Shown here piece after piece: positions 1 through 9,967 of a stretch of 64,000 nucleotides of DNA. Position 1 is the stretch's first letter. Every line of letters starts with the position of its first letter. A program made the position numbers and the translations under genes. The notes below the pieces were generated by a model, which had not been told where the DNA came from, ran no database searches, and saw only the letters and a program-made list of their open reading frames with translations. This DNA is from Saccopteryx bilineata (taxonomy: Eukaryota > Chordata > Mammalia > Chiroptera > Emballonuridae): assembly GCF_036850765.1 (NCBI RefSeq), contig NC_089495.1, positions 22,474,875 through 22,538,874 of the forward strand, read 5' to 3'.

Positions 1-250
1 AAGAGCAACAGGAACTCACATTCATTGCTGGTGAGAATGCAAATGGTACAGTCATTTGGGAAGAGAGTTTGGTAGCTTCCTGCAAAGCTATATATAATAG
101 TTTTACCACGGATAAAGCAATCCTTGGTATTTGGCCAAATGAGTAGAAAATTTATGTCCACATGCAAAACCTGCACACAAATGTTATATCAGCTTTATGT
201 GTCATTTTTGAAAGTTGGAAGCAATCAAGATGTCCTGTAATAAGTGAAGG
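1..250 (+). mobile_element. L1M 3' portion, first half (LINE-1)
   Basis: The sequence follows the end of LINE-1 ORF2 in sense orientation (GAACTCACATTCATTGCTGG, then AAATTTATGTCCACATGCAAA). It is diverged and non-coding and runs off the window start. The same L1 resumes after 1036, so the LTR at 251-1035 interrupts it. The family is recognised from memory of the L1M 3' region. Confidence 0.8.
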
Positions 251-1035
251 TGTTAAGCCTAATCCAGAAGAACTCGAAACATTGAAGACAGGAACAAAAT
301 CCGTCGATTCCACACCAAAGCTTTATTGTCTAGCTTGGCCAAGCGGCGGCAACTCCGACAGAAATCTGAGGGAGAGCACGCCGGCCCTTTGTTTTACCGA
401 GTTTTTATAGTTTTGCAAGCGGGAAGTACAGAAGCAAAAATTGCAGTTAGGTGCCCTTTACCACTATTGGTTATAGTCATATGCCCTTTAACATAATAGG
501 ACTATGTTTAATTTGCAAGCCATACATCATTTTGGAGAAAACAAAATTTACAAGTCAACACAATGGTAGAAAGATGTCTCTTTACACATTAAAAGGTATT
601 CCTATATTCTCTAATGTTTATCCGCCATCTCTTTGTCCAGAGTCACACACATTAACCACATGCATTCACATGGGAGAGGTAGTTTCCGTGGAGACAAATG
701 CCTGCAAATGGCTCATTACTAGAAGAAAAGGTTTATTTTGGCTTTTCTCTTTCTGCACTTGGCTAGCCATTCACCCCTTTCCCCACAGGTGTGGTGGAAT
801 GTCAGGGAATCCATGTTTTCCTTCCCTTCTCATTTACAATACAATGCCAAGGGCCATCCTGGTTTTATGCCAATCACACAGTATAAAGATCATTCACAAA
901 ATTTCTTTGCACACCTTAACCCAAATTAATAAAATGTTCTTCAAGCCTTTTAAAATATTAATATTAATTCTGTAGCTTTTGGTACTTTCTAACACCTGTG
1001 GGTGAGGTGGCGCAGTGGCTCCTCATGGCTTCTCA
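251..1035 (-). mobile_element. Solo retroviral LTR inserted in L1M
   Basis: The element begins TGTTAAGCC and ends CTTCTCA, flanked on both sides by AAGG (247-250 and 1036-1039), a 4-bp target duplication. On the minus strand a TATAAAA motif (about 403-409) lies about 75 bp upstream of an AATAAA signal (322-327), the U3-R-U5 order of an LTR. Removing the block rejoins the L1 reading. No internal retroviral sequence is present, so it is a solo LTR. A 4-bp duplication suits class I (gammaretrovirus-like) elements. Open frames here (82 to 174 codons) are chance frames. Confidence 0.65.
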
Positions 1036-1618
1036 AAGGGATAAACATACAGTGATGCTGTGATACATCCATATAATCAAGTATTATTCAGTGACCAAAA
1101 ACAAAACAAAACAAAACAAAAACCTGAAGCCAGAAAAAGACATGGGGGAATCTTGAACACATATTGCCAAGTGAAAGAAACCGGCCTTAAAAGGCCACAG
1201 ACTATATGATTCTAATGATATGACATTCTGGGAAAGACAAAACTATCTACAATGAGAAAATCAGCATTTGCCAGAGGCTTTGGTAGGAAGACAGGAAGGG
1301 TGAGCTCTGGAGATTTTTAAGGCAGTGAAACTATTCTGGAAAATATTGTAATGATAGATGTATAACATCATACATTTGTCAAAACCCACAGATCTGCACA
1401 CCACCACGAGGGAACCCTAATGTAAACTATGGACTTCAGTTTATAATAATGATGTGTCAATATCAGTTTATCAATTGTAACAAATGTACCACACTAATGC
1501 AAGATACTAACCATAAGAAAAACTGTGTGTGTTGAGGTGGAAGGGGTACATATGGGAACTCCTGCTCCATTTTACTGTAAACTTAAAACTGTTCTACAAA
1601 ATGAAATCTATTAATTAA
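1036..1618 (+). mobile_element. L1M 3' portion, second half
   Basis: This continues the L1 interrupted by the LTR: GGATAAACATACAGTG, AAAGACATGGGGGAATCTTG, GAACCCTAATGTAAACTATG and ACAAATGTACCACACTAATG are landmarks of the L1M 3' end in sense orientation. A (CAAAA)n run lies at about 1099-1121. It ends near 1618 in an A-rich stretch. Confidence 0.8.
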
Positions 1619-1683
1619 GGAAATATAAAACAGACTGTTTAACACATAAAAATGTATAATTTTTTTTCCCCTAAAGTGAGATT

Positions 1684-1876
1684 GGCAAGCTTTTTCTGTA
1701 GGGGATCAGACGGTAAATAGTGCATATTTTATGCTTTGTGAACCATATAAGTCTCTATTATGTCCTTTCCTCTTTCTCCTCTTGCTTTCTTCTTCTTCAT
1801 CCTTCAAAAATATAAAAGCTGTTCTCAGTGTGCAATCTGGATTGGACCTAAGGCCCATAGTTTACTGATCCCTGCC
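1684..1876 (+). mobile_element. Old hAT-Charlie-type fragment
   Basis: It starts GGCAAGCTTTTTCTGTAG and ends near TTTACTGATCCCTGCCC, resembling an old eutherian hAT-Charlie non-autonomous family whose consensus opens with a GGCAAACTTTTTCTGTAAAG motif. No clear target duplication is visible, and the exact subfamily was not resolved. Confidence 0.55.
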
Positions 1877-2326
1877 CTATAACGCCTTTCCTCCTTCCTC
1901 AACCCTGTTAGAACCACCCACATTCCCCCTTTATCTCTATTCTTATCTACATTTGAAGCTTGTGATACTTAAATCCTCCTTATGTGACTCGCCCTAGTAT
2001 TTAACATGCTCATCAATAGGGTAATTTTGAAAATTTTGTGGGAATAATTGAAGAGTCAAGAATTTCCTCTTTCGCTGGGAAGAAAAAGAAGGTATTTTTT
2101 TGTTCTCAGATTTCTGACTCTTCTTCATCTTACGATATTCATTAAGACAAAAAAAATGTACTGCAGATACTGGACTCACTCTGCATACTGAAAAAAAGTA
2201 GAAGCACTATAAATATAAGATTAGAGCATAATTTATTAAAAATTATAAAAACATTATTCTAAAAAATTTTGTTTTGCTTGTTAATTTCTAATTGTGTATA
2301 TTAGCTAATTTTTCATGGTATACATA
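1877..2326. other. AT-rich unique stretch
   Basis: Nothing recognised beyond AT-rich sequence. A 61-codon minus frame (1994-2179) is low-complexity, rich in Lys and Ser, and unsupported. Confidence 0.5.
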
Positions 2327-2403
2327 TACTGCTCACAAAAATTAGAGAATATTTCAAAATTAATGTGAAGCAATAAAATACCCCCTAATTTTTGTAAGCA
2401 GTG
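2327..2403. mobile_element. 77-bp MITE, Tc1/mariner-like
   Basis: Terminal inverted repeats of about 19 bp (left CTGCTCACAAAAATTAG, right the complement with one change) enclose a 35-40 bp core. Both sides are flanked by TA (2325-2326 and 2404-2405), the duplication used by Tc1/mariner transposases. There is no coding capacity. Size and form recall the 80-bp MADE1 type, but the terminal sequence is different. Confidence 0.75.
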
Positions 2404-2405
2404 TA

Positions 2406-3559
2406 TTTCTTTGTATTTTGTTAATTTTAATTTATTACTTCATTATATGTTTCAAATTTTTACATAGTCATTTTTTTATTTTTATTTTTTACATAGTCTT
2501 TTAATCATTATTTTCTTTAATGAATTCACAAGATTCCTTCATATTGCTATATACCATAATATATTAAACAGTTCTCCTAGTTGGCTGCCATGAACACTTT
2601 TATACCTATATCTTTTTGCTTAGCTGAATTACTTTCTTCAGGTAAATTTCTAGAAGTATAATATTCATATTAAATATGGGGATTATATTTGTAGTTCACA
2701 CTACGTTTTCATTTTCCTTACAGAACAAGCAACTTATTGGGGTTTTTTTGTTTTGTTTTTTTTTACTAAAAATATAAAGATTAAATTTAGGAAAATGATT
2801 TAAATATGAATTTAACTATTAGTCCTGAGAATCACTTCTGAGCACTTAATGAGTGCTTTTTGTGTACCAACGAGATACAACACTTAACTCTTTGCCCTCA
2901 AAATATTTACTGTTTAGTGGGAAAACAGAGCCAGGACTACAATATGGAATTTAAAGGAGTACTAAAACACTCAGTAATCAACATAAACAATACTTGAATG
3001 CAATATATTTAAAAACATCAACTTGGAAACCATACCCCCTTGGTCTGGTTCCCTGTTTTCATAAGCAAGAGTTTTAGAACCAGAGTCAAGATTAGGACAG
3101 GGCAGGTAACGCAAGGTTGGGCAAGTGCAGGTTGGATCTTGTTATTTAAAATTTTGATATTTTGTTCAACACTGATTATTTTGCACTTAATTTATTTTTA
3201 AAAATAATGCATTAAAACATTATCTTGGTAACCAATTTTTTTTTTTTGGTATTCAATTTTGTTCCCAAGTTGTGTGCCTCCCTTATCACATCCTATCCTC
3301 CCCACATGACAGAGGTCCACTAAACAGATTAATTGGAAGTAGAATGAAAGACACTGAGTGTTATGAAAGGTGTGTGTGTGCGTTTCACCACCAGCAAGGT
3401 CCCTGGTGCTAAGCAATCTCAGGGCACGGATATTGTGTTGTCTGGAATCACTGAAGAGGGCTTGGGTTCCCCTTCAGCACAGCTGGCTGAACTCTGCTCA
3501 CATCTGTGCAGGATTAATTATGCAGACTGAAAATCTAGGCCAGTCATTGCCTCTTAACA
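2406..3559. other. Unique stretch with possible L2 trace
   Basis: AT-rich DNA with no gene. About 2840-2950 (GAGCACTTAATGAGTGCTTT and following) has the feel of an L2 3' end in reverse, too diverged to call. (T)n runs lie near 2744-2765 and 3237-3248. Confidence 0.4.
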
Positions 3560-3562
3560 AGG

Positions 3563-3645
3563 CCTATTGTTGGGCAAATGAGTTTGTAAAATTTGTATTT
3601 TTTGAGTTTGCTCATTGTTTACAAACTCATTTGCCCAACAATAGG
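3563..3645. repeat. 28-bp perfect inverted repeat inside LTR copy 1
   Basis: Arms 3563-3590 and 3618-3645 are exact reverse complements around a 27-bp loop. Each arm contains the LTR head TGTTGGGCAAATGAG plus the external bases CCTAT. The right arm continues into sequence that matches DNA just outside LTR copy 3 (6105-6142). Confidence 0.85.
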
Positions 3646-4419
3646 GTTCTAAAATTCTGTAATTCAATACATGTATGAATTTTATTGTTAAAAATGGCAC
3701 TGGGCAGCGCCAGGTGTGTGAGCTGTGAAATTGCAGATTACCTTCCTGCTTGGGAAGGGCCACTGTCCTGCTAATGTTTGCTGGAGGAGAGGTTTTCATG
3801 CCAGAAAGTATTGAAAAGAAGAGAGAAGGAGTAGAAGAAGGAGAAAGAAACCACATTGGCAGAGAAAACAGAGAGAATGAAGGTGTGCAGATGGGGAACG
3901 GAGGTGAGGGGCTTTTGTGAACTCTGCTAAGACTGGTGAGGCCTTTGATTCTAGGAGAAACCATGGAAGATTCTCCTGTTTGTGGAACCGGTTAATGTGT
4001 TAGAGCTTTGTGAGCTCTGAATGAATGAGGAGGGAAGTGTTTTCCCTGTGTATTTGCTCGTTGGCTGGTGCGAGACTTGAACAAAGGAATGGACTACTAT
4101 TTTTTGGCTCCACTGTTTCTTTACCGTCTGCCCGAATCCAGTGAGAAGCTGCATTAACAAAGGAATGGACTACTATTTTTTGGCTCAACTGTTTCTTTAC
4201 CGTCTGCCTGAATCCAGTGAGAAGCTGCATTAACAAAGGAATGGACTACTATCTTTTGGCTCCACTGTTTCTTTACCGTCTGCCCGAATCCAGTGAGAAG
4301 CTGCATTAACAAAGGAATGGACTACTATTTTTGGGCTCCACTGTTTCTTTACCGTCTGCCCGAATCCAGTGAGAAACTGCATGTGAATGGCCATGATGGT
4401 GGCAGCCCTTGGCCTTACA
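3568..4419 (+). mobile_element. LTR copy 1 of a four-copy cluster
   Basis: Opens TGTTGGGCAAATGAGTTTG and closes GGCCTTACA, matching the ends of the three other copies to 7467. AGGCC follows the 3' end (4420-4424) and also occurs at 3560-3564, three bases before the start, so the target duplication is probably AGGCC with an extra TAT at the 5' edge. The LTR is enlarged by a foldback insertion (about 3614-3678) and a four-fold 76-bp repeat (4080-4383). At the position of the AATAAA seen in copy 2 it reads AACAAA. Short minus frames here are shadows of the repeat. Confidence 0.8.
4080..4383. repeat. 76-bp tandem repeat, four copies
   Basis: Units start at 4080, 4156, 4232 and 4308, each opening AACAAAGGAATGGACTACTA and differing by only a few bases. 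The unit covers the polyadenylation-signal region and most of U5 of the LTR. LTR copies 2 to 4 carry a single copy. Confidence 0.9.
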
Positions 4420-4424
4420 AGGCC

Positions 4425-4886
4425 CATTTGTAGTTTTTGATTGACTCGTTTGTATAATCTTTATTGTTGCTTAATGCATTAAGCTATTATTATGTTCTTT
4501 TAAAAGAACTATAATGGTGGGACCGACTCATGCTGAGTATGTTTTAAAAGCTGGGTTAATAAAGTACTTGTAAGGTTTATCCTGTCAGAGATTACTGCCT
4601 GCCAAAGTATTATCAGAAAATCTTTCCTCTTGTCTAAAAATTCAGTTAAGAAATGGTTTCCAAGTTTACTAGAAAAAGAAATATTTTTTACCCAAGTCCA
4701 AATATAGTAAATTTTAGGTTGGGTAATAGATATCTGTCCCTTCCTTAAACATATTACCCTTTCTAAATCTCACGTAATTTAAGGTAAAAATCAATTTCAG
4801 GAAATGATGAAGAATAAATCAGAGGTGCAGGTGTTATTTCATTTTTTAGGGGCATGCTTTGGAATATAAGACTCTAAATGCCTATG
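4425..4886. other. Spacer between LTR copies 1 and 2
   Basis: AT-rich sequence. I see no primer-binding site, gag, pol or env remnant, so copies 1 and 2 are not the two ends of a visible provirus. Confidence 0.55.
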
Positions 4887-4891
4887 AGGTT

Positions 4892-5435
4892 TGTTGGGCA
4901 AATAAGTTTGTAAAATTTGTGTTATTTGATTTTGCTCACTTTTATTGTTAAAAATGGCCACTGCCGACGTGCATGTCCACTGCTCAGGTGATACTGCTAA
5001 TTACCTTCCTGCTTGGAAAGGGCCATTGTTATGCTAATGTTTGCTGAAGGAGGGATTTTCATGCTAAAAGGTTTTAAAAAGAAAGGAGAATAAGAAGGGA
5101 AGAAGGAAGCCAAGATGGCAGGGTGCTGAAGGAGAAGCCGGTTTGTGCAGAGAGGAGAAGGGAGAAGGCGTGCAGATGGGGAACCAGAAGTGGCTGAGGC
5201 TAGTGGGGGCCTTTGATTCAAGGAAAAACTAGAAAAGATTCTCCTGGTTGTGGAGAACATGTGAGTGGGTTTTGGTGCCCTGTGTGTCTGTATTTACTTG
5301 CCAGCTGGTTGCGAGAGTAGAATAAAAGAATGGCCCACCGGTTTTTGGCTCTGCTGTTTCTTTACCGTCTCTCTAAATCTTATGGGAACGTGCACCTGAA
5401 TGGCAGCTGTGACGGCTGCGACTATTGGCCCTACA
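4892..5435 (+). mobile_element. LTR copy 2, complete solo LTR
   Basis: A 544-bp element from TGTTGGGCAAATAAG to GGCCCTACA, bounded by the 5-bp duplication AGGTT (4887-4891 and 5436-5440). AATAAA lies at 5331-5336. It is the cleanest member and defines the family's ends. The 5-bp duplication fits ERV-L or some class I elements. Confidence 0.88.
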
Positions 5436-5538
5436 AGGTTTATAGAAAGACTGGACATTAACACATATACTCTTAGGTCAGTATACTATGTAAAAAGCTA
5501 CATAGTAATATTATTATTTCTCTAATATCCTTGATAAG

Positions 5539-6104
5539 TGTATGGCCAGTGACCACCACTGTTGTGGCCATGTAGGTCCTCACAGAATTCGGACAGATGG
5601 TAAAGAAACAATGGAGCCAAAAAATGGTGGCCCATTCCTTTATTAAAGTCTCACACCGGTTGACAAGCAACACACAGGGAAAACACTTTCCTTTCACTCA
5701 GGGCTCCCAAAGCCCTGACGCATTCTCTGGTTCCACAACCAGAAGAATCTTCTCTGGTTTCTCCTAGAATCAAAGGCCCCACCAGTCTCAGCGGAGCTCC
5801 CAAAGCCCCTCAGCTCTGGTTCCCTATCTACACACCTTCTCATCTCTCTGCACAACTGGCTTCTTCTTCAGCACTCTGCATTCTCTTTCTTCTCCCTGCA
5901 AAACTGCCTGGGCCCACAAAGACCCCTTCTCCAAAAAACATCAGCAAAACAATGGCCTCTCCCCAGCAGGAATGCAATCTGCAATTTGCAATCAACTGCC
6001 CTGCTCTGACAGCAAGCATACATGTGGCTGCCCAACGCCATTTTTTAACAACAAAAGTGAGCAAGCTCAAAAAATACAAATTTTACAAACTCATTTGCCC
6101 AACA
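5539..6104 (-). mobile_element. LTR copy 3, solo LTR
   Basis: On the minus strand it runs from TGTTGGGCAAATGAG (at 6104) to GGCCATACA (at 5539). Flanks ATAAG (5534-5538) and ATAGG (6105-6109) form a 5-bp duplication with one change. The minus-strand AATAAA is at about 5639-5644. Its outer right edge, including flanking DNA to about 6142, is also found inside LTR copy 1. Confidence 0.85.
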
Positions 6105-6393
6105 ATAGGGTTCTAAAATTCTGTAATTCAATACACATATGAAATTTGGGCCAAAGGTAAACTTTGTTTGAGAAACAGAAACTGACAAAGAGGCAAAATA
6201 TTCTGATAGTCATTATAATGAATCATTATGAAAGAAGAAACTTCAGTCTATGTTTGAATAGGTGTAGAAGCAAGTCATTTCAGAATTCTTTTAAAAGTTT
6301 TGTTGTCATGGGGGTTGGGAGCAAGTCTCCCCAGAATATGCCACCCTGGCATGCAGATTATTTGGGGGGCGTAGTGGGTTGTGGCTTGGGAAC
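6105..6393. other. Spacer between LTR copies 3 and 4
   Basis: No gene or element recognised. The first 38 bases are the source or sister of the segment found at about 3641-3678. Confidence 0.5.
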
Positions 6394-7467
6394 TGTATGG
6401 CCAGTAGCCATGGCCACCATCACAGCCACCTGGCCCATGCAGGTTCGCATTTGATTTGGACAGACAGTAATGAAACAACGGAGCCAAGAACTGGTGGGCC
6501 ATTAGCTTTAATCCTAGCTTGCACTCAGCCGGCAAGAAATGGAAAGGGAAGTGGAAAAACACTTCCCTTTCCATTCAGGGCTCCCAAAGCCATTGACTTA
6601 TCTGAGTTTCCTAGAATCAAAGGTTTGTACCTCACCAGCCTTATTCACTTCTGTTCCCCATCTCCTTCTCTTTGCACAAACTCTGCACAAACTGGCTTCT
6701 CCTTCAGCACTCCGCCATCTTGGCTGCTTCTCCTCTCCCCCACGTGGCCTTTCTCTGCTGTCCTCCCTAATGTTAATCTCAGGAACTGGGAGGTCTACCC
6801 CATTTTATAGCGTAGAAATCCAAACCTTTAATCCAATATACAAACAAGGAAGTATCTGATACAAAGTCTTAGTTTTAAGACTAAGCCTTAGGCTATAACA
6901 ACCCCATTTGCTTACAGCCTGTCCCCCAAACCCAATGCAAACTATAAGCGAGCAAACATATATAACATATTTACAAACTTATTTGACCAACACCTAGAAT
7001 CAAAGACTCCTACCGCACCAGCCTTATTCACTTCTGTTCCCCATCTCCTTTTCTCTGAACAAACTCTGCACAAACTGGCTTCTCCTTCAGCATTCCGCCA
7101 TCTTGGCTGCTTCTCTCCTCCACATGGCCTTTCTCTGCTCTCTCCTCTAATGCTAATCTCGGGAACTGAGAGAGAGCAAGCTCCTGGTCTGCCCCATTTT
7201 ATAGTGTAGAAATCAAAACCTTTAAAACAACCTACAAACAAGGAAGTCTCTGACACAAAGTCACTTATCTGAGACATAATGGGATTCCTCATGAGAGTGC
7301 ACCACCCCACATCATGCAATCAGTCAAGGGTGTGAGGAAAAGCTTAGTCTTAAAACTAAGCCTTAGGCTATAATCACCCTGCCTGCTTATAGCCTGTCCC
7401 CCACACCCAATGCAAACTATAAGCGAGCAAACATATATATCATATTTACAAACTTATTTGACCGACA
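6394..7467 (-). mobile_element. LTR copy 4 with head-to-tail duplication
   Basis: On the minus strand the element starts TGTCGGTCAAATAAG at 7467, runs to 6993, then restarts at 6992 with TGTTGGTCAAATAAG and continues to GGCCATACA at 6394. It is therefore a 475-bp partial LTR joined directly to a 599-bp complete LTR. The outer flanks GGAAC (6389-6393) and AGAAC (7468-7472) pair as one 5-bp target site, while the inner junction has none. The partial copy keeps about 90 bp (about 7261-7345) missing from the complete one. The minus-strand polyadenylation motif near 6503 is ATTAAA-like. Confidence 0.82.
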
Positions 7468-7529
7468 AGAACAGACCTGCTGGGGAAGGGAACCTTAACA
7501 TTCACCTTGACACCTATAAATGAAGTGTG

Positions 7530-7825
7530 GCAGACTGGGGGGATCCAAGCAAAACTCTGTTCCTGTGTCCCACTGTTTCTGGGTGGCCCCACGAGAATTT
7601 GTTTACCAAATATTTGCTCTTCCTCACCTACCTGTGAATTTCCTTACCTCCTCCTGTGTAGTCTAAAATGACATATGTGTCTTTTGCCTGTCTTTAAAAT
7701 TTTCAGGCTTATGTGAATTCCCTGCACCCGTGTATTAAAATTGGACTTTCTGCTGTTAATCTGCTGTATGTCATTTGAATTATTTGCCCACCCTTAGAAC
7801 TAAAGGGGTAGGAGGAAGTTTCCCT
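7530..7825 (+). mobile_element. Possible old LTR 3' portion
   Basis: CACCCGTGTATTAAAATTGG followed by CTGCTGTTAATCTGCTG and a TTGCCCACCC tail resembles the R-U5 part of several mammalian ERV LTRs, with ATTAAA as polyadenylation signal. The 5' border and duplications are not visible. Confidence 0.35.
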
Positions 7826-8394
7826 AGCTCCATGGGCTTACTTAAAGTGACTCCTCACCAGGAAATAGACTCCTCCCAACCCCCCTCATCGTGTTTGAGA
7901 TTCTTGTGCTCTTCTGCTGGCTCATAGTAGCTTGACAGGAATGGATATGGTTGAGTTAAAAAGTCTGTGGAGGGAGAGTCAGCCTGCCCCTCCCCTAGAC
8001 AGGAGACGGAAAGGAGATTAAAGATGCGTTGGTTCTGCTGAGGTTTCCCTAGGCTTTGGAGACAAATAGAACACGTAATTGATATTCTCCCCGCAGCCTG
8101 TGGAAGGCCTTCGGGCGGAACATCAGTGCCCATTTGCTCTCTAGATTCAGGCTGCGGTTGATGCACGATATTTTAGGAAAATGGAGAGCATTGCGTAATC
8201 TGGGATCATCTGCAAACATGTCAGTTTTCTAAATAAAGGAGAGCTCGTGGGGGGTTTGTTTTGCAGTCAGGGCCAACCTCCTAATCTCTGGAAATGTAGA
8301 AAAGGAAAAGGAGTGCTAGATAGTAGGAAGGTGTTGTTTGAAAGAGATGGTTCTTGTCCAGGCTGGAGCCTGCCTACTGTCACCTCTGCTCACT
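7826..8394. other. Unique stretch
   Basis: No repeat or gene recognised. A 103-codon minus frame (7855-8166) has no recognisable domain and no supporting signals. Confidence 0.4.
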
Positions 8395-8540
8395 TTCAAA
8401 TCAGCCTGTAAGTACCTTGAGCACTTACTGCAGGCCAAGTTCTTTGCTAGTAATAGGGTACAGAGATCAATAACATCAATTGCTGATCAGTTTATAGTCT
8501 AATGGATGCAGATAAGAGGAAGATTTTTCAGAGATTAATC
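8395..8540 (-). mobile_element. L2-like 3' fragment, split by SINE
   Basis: CTTGAGCACTTACTGCAGGCCAAG with GTTTATAGTCTAATGGATGC matches the reverse-orientation L2 3' end (activity-duration motif and ATTCTAGTGG-like motif). The SINE at 8554 interrupts it or lies next to it. Confidence 0.5.
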
Positions 8541-8553
8541 AAAGCAGAATTCT

Positions 8554-8947
8554 TTCTTTTTTTTTTTTTTTTCTGAAGCTGGAAACGGGGAGAGACAGTC
8601 AGACAGACTCCCGCATGCGACCGAGCGGGATCCACCCGGCATTCCCACCAGGGGGCGACGCTCTGCCCACCAGGGGGCGATGCTCTGCCCCTCCGGGGCG
8701 TCGCTCTGCGGCACCAGAGCCACTCTAGCGCCTGGGGCAGAGGCCAAGGAGCCATCCCCAGTGCCCGGGCCATCATTGCTCCAATGGAGCCTCGCTGCAG
8801 GAGGGGAAGAGAGAGAAAGAGAGGAAGGAGAGGGGGAGGAGTGGAGAAGCAGATGGGCGCTTCTCTTGTGTGCCCTGGCCGGGAATCGAACCCGGGACTT
8901 CTGCATGCCAGGCCGACGCTCTACCACTGAGCCAACCGGCCAGGGCC
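8554..8947 (-). mobile_element. tRNA-derived SINE, family A, full length
   Basis: Flanked by a perfect 14-bp target duplication (CAAAGCAGAATTCT at 8540-8553 and 8948-8961). The minus strand begins with a tRNA-like head whose seven-base ends GCCCTGG and CCAGGGC pair, with an A-box-like TGGCTCAGTGG and a B box GGTTCGATTCC. A CpG-rich body of about 300 bp and an A-rich tail (T-run at 8558-8572) follow. It looks young. Overlapping frames of 82 to 130 codons are SINE shadows, not genes. Confidence 0.93.
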
Positions 8948-8961
8948 CAAAGCAGAATTCT

Positions 8962-9690
8962 GAAACAACTGCCTGATTACCAAACTCAAGAGTTGCAAAG
9001 TCCTTCCCATTTGCTTGTGGTGCTTAAACTGTCAGCCTGTAGGACTCAAGAAGTTGGTGGCCGACCAGTCAAGTCCTGTTCCTTCTTCTTGAGTGCATTG
9101 TATAATGCAGCAGAGAAAGCACAGGGTCTGACTTACTCCACAGTCACAATTAGTAAACCACAAGAACCAATTTCTGGTTCTATTTGTGCTCATTAGTGGA
9201 TCAGGAGACTAAGATCTGGGCCTTAGTTCTGGTGTCTATGTTCACCTACTCACCCTCCCTCAGCTAGCAGTTTTCTTACACATGGTGAAATATTATCCTG
9301 GGCTGACTGTTTACCCTGCATTTTATGAATAAGGTAGATTAGCATAAAAGGCGTAAAACTATGCATAGTTTCCCCATGAATACAACTAATAGGATTAAAC
9401 ATGTTAACAATAGTGCTTTGCAGTTAGAAGAAACTCCTGTGTGTGGTTTACTGGCAGAAGCATTAGAGCTAGCTAACATCAAACCTTGCTGCTTTCCTTT
9501 GGCATTTTTAAGGCAAAAACAGTAAAAAGAGAACAGCACCCAGAAAGTTCATGAGATCTATTTTTGGCAGGTGGGGAAAAATGGTTTAGGTCTCGCTTTG
9601 TTTAATCAGAGGTTGCTTCAGAGTTCTGCTATGTCTAAATCTGTCATAGCACACAGTGCCCATTTGATTTCAGAGCGGACCTGTATAAGT
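8962..9690. other. Unique stretch
   Basis: No repeat or gene recognised. Short frames at 9339-9539 and 8870-9196 lack any supporting feature. Confidence 0.4.
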
Positions 9691-9691
9691 A

Positions 9692-9757
9692 GTGTGTGTG
9701 TGTGTGTGTTTATCGGCCGTGTCCATAGTTCAGGTGCAGTAGTCATCCTAGCAGGTG

Positions 9758-9801
<44 letters not shown>

Positions 9802-9847
9802 ATCGGCCGTGTCCATAGTTCAGGTGCAGTAGTCATCCTAGCAGGTG

Positions 9848-9885
<38 letters not shown>

Positions 9886-9931
9886 ATCGGCCGTGTCCAT
9901 AGTTCAGGTGCAGTAGTCATCCTAGCAGGTG

Positions 9932-9967
<36 letters not shown>

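Noticed and set aside
4080..4383. CRISPR-like array of direct repeats
   Set aside because: The 76-bp units are contiguous with no spacers, lie in an LTR, and the host is a mammal.
3568..5435. LTR copies 1 and 2 as ends of one provirus
   Set aside because: Copy 2 has its own 5-bp duplication, and the 470-bp spacer shows no retroviral sequence or primer-binding site.
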